Source: Dehalogenimonas sp. 4OHTPN
GTDB lineage: Bacteria; Chloroflexota; Dehalococcoidia; Dehalococcoidales; Dehalococcoidaceae
Direction of reading: 5' to 3'
Assembly: GCF_040448695.1 (NCBI RefSeq)
Contig: NZ_CP159307.1
Coordinates: 1,364,001 to 1,428,000 of the forward strand
Length of the DNA stretch: 64,000 bases
The translations under genes and the position numbers were made by a program. Below are positions 52,447 through 60,926 of this stretch, in pieces. The notes below the pieces were generated by a model that did no database searches, had not been told where the DNA came from, and worked only from the letters and a program-made list of their open reading frames with translations. The stretch's first letter is position 1; each line of letters opens with the position of its first letter.

Positions 52447-52734
52447 TTAACTAGCAGCAGGTTTAGTCGGTAGCAAACGCCAGGTCAGGCCAGCGAATAG
52501 AAGCGCGAAGAAGACGACGAAGGCGAAGCCAATCCATCCGCCGCGCTGAGCCCCCTCACCGATTTGAGAACCCAACCACGCAAACGCTGTAACCCAGAGT
52601 AAACCGCTCGCTACGGCCATAAGCCAGTGCCACCATGCAAATGGCCTTCCGGTTGCCCTTGATACGTTAGCTAGCGAGTATAGAGCGATGCCCATCAGAC
52701 CACCAGCCACGATAGAAAACAGGAATGTAATCAT
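52447..52734 (-). CDS. rdhB: Reductive dehalogenase membrane anchor
   Basis: A 95-residue protein with three hydrophobic helices (residues about 3-20, 37-55 and 67-88) and the family's GRPFAWWHW between the first and second. RdhB is thought to hold the Tat-exported RdhA to the outer face of the membrane. The ATG directly follows the rdhA3 stop codon (TAAATG), so translation is coupled. It is the only rdhB in the window. Confidence 0.92.
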   Translation of the reverse strand: MITFLFSIVAGGLMGIALYSLANVSRATGRPFAWWHWLMAVASGLLWVTAFAWLGSQIGEGAQRGGWIGFAFVVFFALLFAGLTWRLLPTKPAAS

Positions 52735-54306
52735 TTATTTTACCCCCATCGGCGTTGGTGTAAATCCGGAGATAAAGTTCGCGGTCTTCAGGTATTCGGG
52801 CGGATCGAAAACGCCTTTGAACAGAGGCGGATTGAGGTCGTCGAGCATGTTCTTTGGATACATATTGCGTTCTGCCCAAAGAGCGACATTAGAGACTAAG
52901 CCGGTGGAATCTCGCGCAAGGATGTTGCGCATCATGCGGTGAGACCAGGTATTGCGGCGCGTCCAAGGACAAGCTGCAACGCAAGCGCGGCATCCAGTCG
53001 GACCTGCACCATAAGCCCAACCATCGTTACACACCGCGAAGTTGGTTGCCCAGCGCTTCATACCATATTCAACTCGGTCTGGTTCAGGCGATTTGGAGAT
53101 TGCCTGCGTCGGACAGTTCTCCGCGCAGATCATGCAGCGCTTGCAGAACGCGTAGAGATTGAAGTCAATCGGTTTATCAGTCGCCATTGGTAGTGATGTG
53201 AATACTACCGCGGGACGACAGTTGCCTCCGACATCAGGAGACATGCAGTTAGAGGTTCTGCCTATATTGCCATATCCCGATAAAGCACCATGAGGCGGTA
53301 TTGTCAGGTCGTAACCACCATTCGGTGAATTCCACCTTGCGGGATAACCCAGTGCCTTCAAATATCCCACGATCTGCTGAGCGATGGTCGAAACAATGTT
53401 GTATCCTTGCTGTGACTGACCATAGTTTGGATCCGCCATCATGGAATCCCATTCCATGGGCGCATTCACGAATATGCCATAATTCCACCATGGCTGAATC
53501 TTGATTTCTTCCCCAACCTTGAATCCTCGAGTATTTGAGCTGTGGTTGTACCACACAAACTCAGGATGAACCGGTATGATACCAACGTACTGTGCCCCAA
53601 AATGATACGCTGCCCATTTGATGTTCTCAGCCGCTTTTTCAGGTGATTCGAAAACGGCTCGTGTAGTGCTTACTTTATCCCAGTCATTCACTTCAGGAGT
53701 TGTCGTGATGGAAGAAACGCCTACTGCGGTATCGCCAGAAACAATTTTATTGGCGATGTAACCTTCCTGGGCATCGAAGTTCGCGCGCATTTCGGTAGTT
53801 TTAAAATACCGCTCCCGGAAACCAGGAAGCCAGTCGTATACGTACTCCTTGTCGCGCTCCAGCATGTCCGGGTACATCTCGTAGTATTCACGCCAGAAAG
53901 GATCGAGAGCTTGAACCCCGTTTGAGGGCCAGGCACTGTAAGGGATAGCGAATTTGAACTTGTTTACATCGGGGTCATGGCGGCTCTGGAATCTCTGATT
54001 ATAAATCCATCTCAGGTCAGGGCGGTGAATCCCGTTGACTACCTGGTTCGGCCGCATATAAGTGGTATTTTGCTCGGTGACCTTCCAGCTGGTTTCCGGA
54101 ACTTCGTCGACTTCGAACGGAGTTCGATCGAATGTTTCATACTCGAAACCGCGCCGGCTTTGGTGACCTGGAAAACTAAGAGGAGTAGCGCCGTCCTGAA
54201 CGCCCCAGGCGTAAGCAACTCCAGCTGCGGCGGCCGTCCCGCCGACGCCAAGCATGACTGACTTCATAAAATCGCGGCGGCTTATTGAATTGTGGAACTG
54301 AGCCAA
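52735..54306 (-). CDS. rdhA: Reductive dehalogenase catalytic subunit (rdhA3)
   Basis: A 523-residue RdhA, visibly different from the other three in its middle and C-terminus. Tat motif SRRDFMKS is at residues 9-16. Cluster motif one is CKRCMICAENCP; motif two is the textbook CX12CX2CX3CP (C, then twelve residues, then CRACVAACP). An extended C-terminal tail of about 70 residues follows. The start is TTG with AAGGAGAA upstream. With its own rdhB it is the most conventional dehalogenase unit here. Substrate is not assignable by eye. Confidence 0.94.
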   Translation of the reverse strand: MAQFHNSISRRDFMKSVMLGVGGTAAAAGVAYAWGVQDGATPLSFPGHQSRRGFEYETFDRTPFEVDEVPETSWKVTEQNTTYMRPNQVVNGIHRPDLRWIYNQRFQSRHDPDVNKFKFAIPYSAWPSNGVQALDPFWREYYEMYPDMLERDKEYVYDWLPGFRERYFKTTEMRANFDAQEGYIANKIVSGDTAVGVSSITTTPEVNDWDKVSTTRAVFESPEKAAENIKWAAYHFGAQYVGIIPVHPEFVWYNHSSNTRGFKVGEEIKIQPWWNYGIFVNAPMEWDSMMADPNYGQSQQGYNIVSTIAQQIVGYLKALGYPARWNSPNGGYDLTIPPHGALSGYGNIGRTSNCMSPDVGGNCRPAVVFTSLPMATDKPIDFNLYAFCKRCMICAENCPTQAISKSPEPDRVEYGMKRWATNFAVCNDGWAYGAGPTGCRACVAACPWTRRNTWSHRMMRNILARDSTGLVSNVALWAERNMYPKNMLDDLNPPLFKGVFDPPEYLKTANFISGFTPTPMGVK

Positions 54307-54398
54307 TGAATTGTTCTCCTTTCAGTCTCCTTGATTGGGCCGGACCGCTTTATTTTGTTTCTAAATCGGCACCTCCTGTTCCGAGAGAATTTCAATAC

Positions 54399-54791
54399 CT
54401 AAAGCGACGCGCCCTCGCCGCTGATTTGTTTTGCCATCTCAAGTTCTGCCATATATCTCATCGGTGCGTCGGGTTCTTTCCCGAATTTGCTTTGTACTTC
54501 CTTGGCAAATGCCTTCTCTGACGCTCTTTCCTGTTTAACTTTGTTCAACCAGTTCGTGGGGTCCAGCAGCGGGTCCTCATCCATGCGCTTATCGGTCTTA
54601 TACCTGGCTTCTTCCTGGCGTTCCTGCATTTGCTGGTAGTGGGTGGTCGCGTGGCGGAAGGAAAAGCGTGACATCACTTTTTGACCATCTAAACCGCACC
54701 TTTCGCAGGCTACTCGCGGTTCGCTAGTCATCGGACAAAGTGATTCAAATGAGTGTCCGCAATTCGGGCAAAAGAATTCATAAATCGGCAA
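54399..54791 (-). CDS. FmdB-type zinc-ribbon protein upstream of rdhA3
   Basis: A 130-residue protein beginning LPIYEFFCPNCGHSFE, with a second Cys pair (VACERCG) forming the FmdB-type zinc ribbon, then a charged helical tail. The TTG start at 54791 (GGGGCGGGGAC upstream) matches the family's MPIYEF start; upstream frame is ignored. It lies 92 bases ahead of rdhA3 on the same strand. FmdB-like ribbons are small regulators or assembly factors of unclear role; the position suggests a link to rdhA3 expression. Confidence 0.8.
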   Translation of the reverse strand: MPIYEFFCPNCGHSFESLCPMTSEPRVACERCGLDGQKVMSRFSFRHATTHYQQMQERQEEARYKTDKRMDEDPLLDPTNWLNKVKQERASEKAFAKEVQSKFGKEPDAPMRYMAELEMAKQISGEGASL

Positions 54792-55020
54792 TGTCCCCGC
54801 CCCCCCTTGATGATAGTTAATAATTGTTACCCGTATTGTATCATTCGTTCGTTTAAAGTCAATACGCATTTTAGCTTATTTATAGGCATACTAGGACTAA
54901 TACATTCGATACAGCCTATTATGTCCCAAATGTCATTACATTTTACTTACTAATTAGCCAAATGGCAGTTGCTTTTCTTAACCATTTGTGCTAGCATCCG
55001 TCCGATTAATAATTGAATAC

Positions 55021-55130
55021 CGGGGCACAGTCCTTAATCGGACCAAAGGAGAGAAAGCCGGTGAAAGTCCGGCGCAGTACCGCCTACTGTGTGTGGGAAA
55101 TCCCACGAGCCAGCAAAGCGCCAGGCCCCG
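55021..55130 (+). ncRNA. Cobalamin riboswitch upstream of the corrinoid operon
   Basis: P1 is CGGGGC (55021) with GCCCCG (55125). The core has GAAAGCCGGTGAAAGTCCGG, GCGCAGTACCGCCTACTGTG and CCCACGAGCCAGCAAAGCGC. It lies about 80 bases ahead of the radical SAM-cbiZ-cbiB-cobA operon, a standard target: excess cobalamin shuts off salvage. Confidence 0.93.
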
Positions 55131-55210
55131 TTGCCTACCTCCAGTGGATATTGGAAAGGGATAGCCTGATTGCATGAATCGCTGTCCCTACCGATTGAGG
55201 GGAAGCGATT

Positions 55211-55999
55211 TTGTTTTACATCAAACCGAATCCGACGACCGTTTATCACGTTGCCTACGCACCTGCCATTGAAAAAGCCTACCTCTTTCACTGGGGCTGC
55301 AATCTTAAGTGCCGCGGCTGCCTGTGCAATAAAGAAATCAACTGCATGGCCCTCGAGGAAAACCTTGACGTAGTCCTGCGCGACCCAAGATTACCAAAGC
55401 CGCAAAACCCGTCACAGTATCTTGACCTCGACGAAGTCATCACCACGCTCAGGAAGGTCGCGGTCAAAGAGGTCCTTTTCGAAGGGCAAGAAGCCTCGAT
55501 CGACCCGGCCTACGGCGCCATCACCGAGGCGCTGAAGGCTGAATTCGGTTGCTACATTACCCTTAACACCAATGGCGTGAAACTCCCTGACCTTTCCCAC
55601 ACCGACGAGGTGGTAATGAGCCTCAAGGCGGTAACACCGGAGCTGTACCGCTATTACACCCTACATTCAAATGATCGGGTACTGCGCAACTTCGTCGAAG
55701 TTTATCGCCTGGGTAAGAAACTGCGGGCTGAAAGCGTCTTCATACCGGGTCTCATAGATCTGGAAGAGACGGAGAAAATTGCCGGATTCATTGCCGGGGT
55801 TGATTCGAAAATCCCTTATCGCATCGATGCCTATTTCGAGTCCGGAGCTGAAAATCCCTGGCGAAGGGCGACGCCGGAAGAGATGGCACAGGCGGTAACC
55901 GTCGCCAAGAAGCATCTAGCAAACGTTACCTGCACCCAACAGACGGCAGCCAAACTGGAGAAGAAAGACCTGATGTATGAAGTCATCAGGCTTTACTAA
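55211..55999 (+). CDS. Radical SAM protein in corrinoid salvage operon
   Basis: A 262-residue radical SAM protein with the cluster motif GCNLKCRGCLC near residue 30; the loop that usually reads GGEP is EGQEAS near 96. Substrate is unknown. It is the first gene of an operon under a cobalamin riboswitch, ahead of cbiZ with a gap of 10 bases, so a corrinoid-related step (for example lower-ligand or side-chain chemistry) is a reasonable guess. The TTG start has GAGGGGAA before it. It is not similar enough by eye to BzaF/ThiC-type enzymes to claim lower-ligand synthesis. Confidence 0.78.
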   Translation: MFYIKPNPTTVYHVAYAPAIEKAYLFHWGCNLKCRGCLCNKEINCMALEENLDVVLRDPRLPKPQNPSQYLDLDEVITTLRKVAVKEVLFEGQEASIDPAYGAITEALKAEFGCYITLNTNGVKLPDLSHTDEVVMSLKAVTPELYRYYTLHSNDRVLRNFVEVYRLGKKLRAESVFIPGLIDLEETEKIAGFIAGVDSKIPYRIDAYFESGAENPWRRATPEEMAQAVTVAKKHLANVTCTQQTAAKLEKKDLMYEVIRLY

Positions 56000-56009
56000 G
56001 AGGTCATTA

Positions 56010-56771
56010 ATGGTATACCACAAAAAGCTAGATCGAAAATCAATCAGCTCATGTCACGGAATAAACATTGATGTTGTCTATCACAACGCCGTAGGTGTCC
56101 CTACCGACACCCTGGTCATCACTCTGCCTGAGCAGCGACCGATGCTGACGACCCGGCATGGCTATAAGGCAACGGACGTCATCTGCAACTGCCACGTACC
56201 AAAGGAACTCTGGGATTTTATGCATGATGAATCCCGCTGCTGGCAGGAGACTTACGGTCAGATCATGGCTGAAGTCCTGACTGAAGCTAATCGGTCGATC
56301 GAAGACATCGCGTTCTTGTCTACCGGCATCAAGCAGGAGCGAGTGGCCGTGGCCGAAGAAGTTTACGATGAGTTTTGGGTATTGGCAGTGACTACCGCGG
56401 GTGTCAAGACCAATGCCATGCGGGTGGGCGTCGACAAAGCATCGGGCGTTGAGCGTAACGGCAAGTTCGAGAAGATCGGCACGATTAACAACATTATCCT
56501 GACGAACGCCATCCTCGAAGCCCCGGCGCTGGCCTCATCCTTCATCACTATCACTGAAGCTAAAAATATCGCCCTGCAAGAGCTTGATATCCGCAGCGCT
56601 TACGCGCCGTCGCTGCTGGCCACCGGTACCGGCACCGACCAGATCATCGTGGCATCGGGTCTCGAGCACAAGTACACCTACGTCGGCGGTCATACCAAAC
56701 TGGGGGAGATGATAGCTCAGGCGGTTACCAAGTCCACCATCCAGGCGATAAGGAATTCCAGAGGTTTCTGA
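56010..56771 (+). CDS. cbiZ: Adenosylcobinamide amidohydrolase
   Basis: CbiZ cuts the aminopropanol side chain from adenosylcobinamide and from some cobamides to give adenosylcobyric acid, which lets cells remodel scavenged corrinoids. The 253-residue protein has the family segments STGIKQERVAVAEEV near residue 100, VTTAGVKTNAMRVG near 128, and NIILTNAILEAPALAS near 160. The ATG at 56010 with AGAGGT six bases upstream is preferred to the longer frame. The gene belongs to the riboswitch-controlled operon. Dehalococcoides carries several cbiZ copies near dehalogenases. Confidence 0.92.
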   Translation: MVYHKKLDRKSISSCHGINIDVVYHNAVGVPTDTLVITLPEQRPMLTTRHGYKATDVICNCHVPKELWDFMHDESRCWQETYGQIMAEVLTEANRSIEDIAFLSTGIKQERVAVAEEVYDEFWVLAVTTAGVKTNAMRVGVDKASGVERNGKFEKIGTINNIILTNAILEAPALASSFITITEAKNIALQELDIRSAYAPSLLATGTGTDQIIVASGLEHKYTYVGGHTKLGEMIAQAVTKSTIQAIRNSRGF

Positions 56772-56772
56772 A

Positions 56773-57705
56773 GTGGATCTCATCCTGATGTTGCTGCTCG
56801 CCCTGGCGATCGACCTCACTATCGGCGAGTACCCCACGGCTTTCCACCCAACGGTGTGGTCTGGACGCCTGGCTGGGGCACTGATTCAGCCTGGGTTAAA
56901 GCTGCCGTGGAGTCTTCAACTCATCTACGGGATAGCGATAAGCCTTTCGATCATCACCCTGTTCACAGTCTCAGCCTGGCTTATACTCGGATTCCTGATG
57001 GGAATCGACCACTGGCTCTTTGTCTTTACCGGGGCGCTCATCCTCAAACCGGCCTTCTGCCTGGCCCAGCAGTGGCGGGTGGCGCGGAAGACCCGGGCAG
57101 TGGTTGAATCTGAGGCCCCGGTGCCTCCGGGGATGGAGGGTCTTTTCAACACTGTGAATTACAACCAGCCGGCTACCCGGGGTGAGATCGCCTCGGCCAG
57201 TATTCGCTCCATTGCTGAGAACGCGTCGGATTTTGTAACCGCACCGCTTTTCTATTTTGTGTTCCTCGGCGTACCGGGTGCGGTTGCATATCGCGTCATC
57301 AACACACTGGACAATATGATCGGCTACCGCGGCAAGTTTGAATACCTGGGTAAGTTCGCCGCGCGCCTCGACGATGTCGTTTCCTTTATTCCGGCCAGAA
57401 TCACCGCTTTGTTGTTTGTCGCCTCAGCCGGGCTGAGACGGGCAGGTGCCAGCCAGGCTTGGCGGACAATGATAGCCGACCACGGCCTGACACCAGGACC
57501 CAATGGCGGCTGGCCGATGGCTGCGGCTGCTGGAGCTCTGGGGGTCAAATTATATAAAACCGGGCATTACGAGCTAGGTAGTTCATTCGTTGAGCCACCA
57601 ATCGACAAGATCACCGAAGCTGTCAGCCTATACCGTTTAAGCATGTTCACTTGGATCGGCGTCTGTCTGATGGCACTGGCAGTGGCTGCCGCATTGCGAG
57701 GATGA
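56773..57705 (+). CDS. cbiB: Adenosylcobinamide-phosphate synthase
   Basis: CbiB (CobD in aerobic nomenclature) joins aminopropanol (phosphate) to adenosylcobyric acid, the step that follows CbiZ in remodelling. The 310-residue membrane protein has the expected hydrophobic helices and the conserved stretches AIDLTIGEYPTAFHP at the N-terminus, ASIRSIAENASDFVTAPLFY near 140, RVINTLDNMIGYR near 175 and AAAGALGVKLYKTGHYELG near 250. The GTG start follows cbiZ with one base between. Confidence 0.92.
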   Translation: MDLILMLLLALAIDLTIGEYPTAFHPTVWSGRLAGALIQPGLKLPWSLQLIYGIAISLSIITLFTVSAWLILGFLMGIDHWLFVFTGALILKPAFCLAQQWRVARKTRAVVESEAPVPPGMEGLFNTVNYNQPATRGEIASASIRSIAENASDFVTAPLFYFVFLGVPGAVAYRVINTLDNMIGYRGKFEYLGKFAARLDDVVSFIPARITALLFVASAGLRRAGASQAWRTMIADHGLTPGPNGGWPMAAAAGALGVKLYKTGHYELGSSFVEPPIDKITEAVSLYRLSMFTWIGVCLMALAVAAALRG

Positions 57706-57706
57706 G

Positions 57707-58228
57707 ATGATAACTAAGGGCATGGTCCATTTATTCACCGGCGAAGGCCGCGGCAAAACATCGGCCGCCCTTGGCACGGCAATACGTGCAGCCGGTTATG
57801 GGTTGAAAGTATTCGTTCTCTTCTTTATGAAGGGCATACATCCAGGGGGTGAATATTCCTCGTTCCAAACATTAGGTGTTGATTTCAAAGTCTTCGGCCG
57901 GCCGGATTTCTACGGGCCGTCAGATATCAGGGATGAAGACCTGAAACTGGGCAGAGAAGCCTTGAAAGCTTCTGTCGACGCTATAACTGGCGGCCGGTAT
58001 GATCTGGTGGTGCTTGACGAAATCAATACGGCGGCTGCCTGGAACCTCATTGAAACGGCTGATGTCCTGAAATTAATCGATAGTAAACCGCCAGGCGTTG
58101 AACTGATCCTGACTGGCCGTTATGCCTCTCAGCTAATTATTGACAAGGCTGATTATGCCACCGAACTGGTGAGCACGAAGCACCCCTTCGACCGTGGCGC
58201 GCCTGCGCGGGAAGGAATCGATTACTAG
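57707..58228 (+). CDS. cobA: Cob(I)alamin adenosyltransferase, CobA type
   Basis: Adds the adenosyl group to reduced corrinoids, needed before CbiZ and CbiB can act. The 173-residue protein has the P-loop TGEGRGKTSAALG near residue 11 that binds ATP in the unusual CobA orientation, VLFFMKGIHPGGEY near 42, VVLDEINTAA near 104, and ELILTGRYAS near 130. It begins one base after cbiB and its stop overlaps the next start (TAGTG). Confidence 0.93.
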   Translation: MITKGMVHLFTGEGRGKTSAALGTAIRAAGYGLKVFVLFFMKGIHPGGEYSSFQTLGVDFKVFGRPDFYGPSDIRDEDLKLGREALKASVDAITGGRYDLVVLDEINTAAAWNLIETADVLKLIDSKPPGVELILTGRYASQLIIDKADYATELVSTKHPFDRGAPAREGIDY

Positions 58229-58998
58229 TGAAAGTCGCCTTTTTCCATATCGAGCCGAAACCAGGCCAGATCGAGGCCAACCGCCACTTGTATGAGCGGC
58301 TGATCTCAGCAAGTGCCGTACTGGGGACGCGCTGGATACTTACTCCCGAGCTCGGTATCTCAGGGTATTACTTCACCGATATCATCGGCACCAACTGGAT
58401 CAAACCCCAGCCTGATGAATGGATGAACAAAATCAAGCTCGAAAGCCGCAGGCTTGATCTAACCATCTTCTTATCTCACCCTGAGCGGGACAAGAAAACC
58501 GGCAAGTTCCACAACACTTTATTCGCGATCGATAAAGGCAGAATCGCTGGCCGTCACCGCAAGATAGAGGTCCATCCGGGCGCCGAAGAAGCCTGGTCCT
58601 CTCCCGGTGATAGCCTGAAACCCTTCGCTATCGACGGTGCAAGAATCGGGATGCTGATCTGTGCTGATACCTGGGACACTCACCACGGACTTGAACTCCA
58701 AAAAAAGGCTGCTGAGCTACTGGTCGTCAGTGCTGCCTGGGGTCAGAAATACCCGCCGCTGGAAAACTGGAAAACCCTGTCGCTATCTACCGGACTACCG
58801 GTATGGGTCTGCAACAGAACAGGCCAGGAACGTAATGTCGACTGGACTCAGGCTGAAAGCATGGTCCTGGCGAAAGGCCAGCCGGTGCTCAGATACTCCG
58901 GCAAGCCGGCGTTGCTGGTCTTCGACTGGGATTTCGAAAGGATGTCGCCTGTATCAGCCGAGTTTACCGTCATACCCGTTGATGGAAGGGAGATCTGA
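58228..58998 (+). CDS. Nitrilase-superfamily (carbon-nitrogen) hydrolase
   Basis: A 256-residue CN-hydrolase. The Glu-Lys-Cys triad can be placed: Glu in ILTPELGISGYY near residue 42, Lys in GRHRKIEVHPG near 113, Cys in GMLICADTWDT near 150. The family hydrolyses or condenses amides and nitriles. Co-translation with cobA and position in the riboswitch operon suggest an amide of a corrinoid side chain or a lower-ligand precursor as substrate; this is inference. Start is GTG. Confidence 0.82.
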   Translation: MKVAFFHIEPKPGQIEANRHLYERLISASAVLGTRWILTPELGISGYYFTDIIGTNWIKPQPDEWMNKIKLESRRLDLTIFLSHPERDKKTGKFHNTLFAIDKGRIAGRHRKIEVHPGAEEAWSSPGDSLKPFAIDGARIGMLICADTWDTHHGLELQKKAAELLVVSAAWGQKYPPLENWKTLSLSTGLPVWVCNRTGQERNVDWTQAESMVLAKGQPVLRYSGKPALLVFDWDFERMSPVSAEFTVIPVDGREI

Positions 58999-59000
58999 CC

Positions 59001-60779
59001 ATGGTCATCGATACCAGATCAATGCCCATCTATTTAGACAAACCGGCTCTAACACCCAATGCTAAACTGGTCTTGGAAAAGCGCTACCTGCGCCGGGATG
59101 AAAATGGTGAAATTATTGAAACACCAGACGAGATGTTTTGGCAGGTAGCCCGGGCAGCAGCTTCTGTCGAACAACACTACGACCCTCAGGCAGATATTGA
59201 GACTGTTGCATCTGAATTCTACGAAATCATGGCGGGACTGCTCTTCCTGCCCAATTCGCCTGCCCTTTTAAACGCCGGTACCGGTCGAGGGCAAATGGCT
59301 GGCTCGATGGTGCTGCCGGTCGAAGACTCGCTGGATTCCATTTTCGATGCCGTAAAAAATGCCGCCATTATCCACCAGCGTGGTAGCGGGATCGGTTTCG
59401 ACTTCTCGAGCATCCGACCCAGAGGTGACCGGGCAGGCAGTCGGCCTGATGCCGCCATCGGACCAGTAGCCTTGATCGAGGTATTTTCCAGGGTGACCCA
59501 GAATATCCGCCAGGGCGGTATCCGCCGCGGCTGCAATGCCGTCTCGTTGGGCATCGACCACCCGGATATTATTGAATTCATCAGGGCCAAAGCTGACCAG
59601 TCATCCTTAAGCAACTTCTATACCTGCATTGCCATCACTGATGATTTCATGCAAAGAGTGAAGCAAGGATTGGATTATCCCTTGATCCATCCCCGTACCC
59701 AGAGCGTTAGCAGGTGGCTGAATGCTAGAGAGGTGTTCGACCAGATCGTCGACCAGGCCTGGCGTAATGGTGAGCCGGGCTTTATCTTCCTCGACCGGAT
59801 CAACCGTGACAACCCCACCCCACAACTAGGGACTCTTCATCATGTCAGCGGCTGTGGTGAACAGCCGCTACTACCCAACGAATTTGCCCACCTCGGCTCC
59901 GTCAACCTTTCCCGAATCGTGAAATCTGATGGGGATCAAACATATATCGACTTCAAACTGCTGGCCAGTGTCGTCGGCACAGCGGTGAGGTTTCTGGATA
60001 ATCTCATTGATTTAACAGGCTATCCGACGAATGAGAGCATGCTCGCTACCAAACGGACCCGGAAGATCGGCCTCGGGGTGATGGGCTTTGCCGATATGCT
60101 GTTCCAATTGGAGATCGCCTACAACTCCGAACAGGCGCTCGATATAGCAAGAGAGGTGATGAGCTTCATCCAGCGGCAGGCGCTTGATGCCTCTATCGAG
60201 CTTGGCCAGAAGCGGGGGCCATACCCGGCTTTCCATGGTGGCGGGAAACCAATCCGTAACGCCTCGCGTACTACCATTGCACCAACTGGCACCATATCGC
60301 TGATAGCTGGTTGCACTTCGAGCATCGAACCGGTTTTCGCTACTGTCTTTATCAGGAACGCTTTCAAAGGTGAACACCAGATGCTGGATATCAATCCCCA
60401 TTTCGAAAAGGCGGCGCGCCAGGCTGGGGTCTTTACTTCAGACCTCATCGAGCGCCTTGTCAGGTGTAACCACCTGCAACAGCAACCGGATGTACCTGAG
60501 GAATTGAAACGCATCTTCGTCACGGCTCACCGGGTCAGCCCCGAGTGGCATATCAAAATGCAGGCGGCTTTCCAGGAGTTTACTGATGCTGCCGTCTCTA
60601 AAACAGTCAACTTGCCTCATAATGCTGATAGAGAAGAACTTGGTATTATCTTCATGCAAGCATATGATATTGGGCTCAAGGGTATTACAGCCTACCGTGA
60701 CCAGAGCCGGTCATCTCAGCCCTTCTGCACTGGCGATATCGGCATTAGTCTGGTCCGGGAATATATGAATTGTAGGTAA
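59001..60779 (+). CDS. Class II (AdoCbl) ribonucleotide reductase-like protein with altered active site
   Basis: The 592-residue protein follows class II RNR throughout: FLPNSPALLNAGTG near residue 87, the GSGIGFDFSSIRPRGD segment near 130, PEFIFLD-like GEPGFIFLDRINRDNP near 258, PTGTISLIAG near 430, and AVSKTVNLPHNA near 533. The thiyl-radical Cys is kept (GCGEQPLLP, Cys285). However, the first reductant Cys is Ser102 (AGSMVLP instead of SACFVLP), the second is Ala296 (NEFAHLGS instead of YESCNLGS), and the substrate-binding Asn two residues before Cys285 is Ser283. It lies last in the corrinoid operon. Either an RNR with another electron source, a new radical reaction, or an inactive copy. 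Confidence 0.85.
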   Translation: MVIDTRSMPIYLDKPALTPNAKLVLEKRYLRRDENGEIIETPDEMFWQVARAAASVEQHYDPQADIETVASEFYEIMAGLLFLPNSPALLNAGTGRGQMAGSMVLPVEDSLDSIFDAVKNAAIIHQRGSGIGFDFSSIRPRGDRAGSRPDAAIGPVALIEVFSRVTQNIRQGGIRRGCNAVSLGIDHPDIIEFIRAKADQSSLSNFYTCIAITDDFMQRVKQGLDYPLIHPRTQSVSRWLNAREVFDQIVDQAWRNGEPGFIFLDRINRDNPTPQLGTLHHVSGCGEQPLLPNEFAHLGSVNLSRIVKSDGDQTYIDFKLLASVVGTAVRFLDNLIDLTGYPTNESMLATKRTRKIGLGVMGFADMLFQLEIAYNSEQALDIAREVMSFIQRQALDASIELGQKRGPYPAFHGGGKPIRNASRTTIAPTGTISLIAGCTSSIEPVFATVFIRNAFKGEHQMLDINPHFEKAARQAGVFTSDLIERLVRCNHLQQQPDVPEELKRIFVTAHRVSPEWHIKMQAAFQEFTDAAVSKTVNLPHNADREELGIIFMQAYDIGLKGITAYRDQSRSSQPFCTGDIGISLVREYMNCR

Positions 60780-60817
60780 ACGGGAGAGTTTATGCCCAAC
60801 CCAAACGTTAGGAGCGA

Positions 60818-60885
60818 AGTTGATTGGTTTAAGTCTCAAAGATCAAAGCCGCGCTTTTAAGATACCTTGTGTTAACCAATCAACT
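60818..60885. repeat. Inverted repeat after the RNR-like gene
   Basis: AGTTGATTGGTT at 60818 and AACCAATCAACT at 60874 are exact complements with a 44-base middle. It lies between converging genes and has no T-run. Could be an old insertion end or weak terminator. Confidence 0.45.
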
Positions 60886-60926
60886 AAGAGTCGCGTTCCA
60901 GAGAGAGTCCGACCCGACAAGGATGA

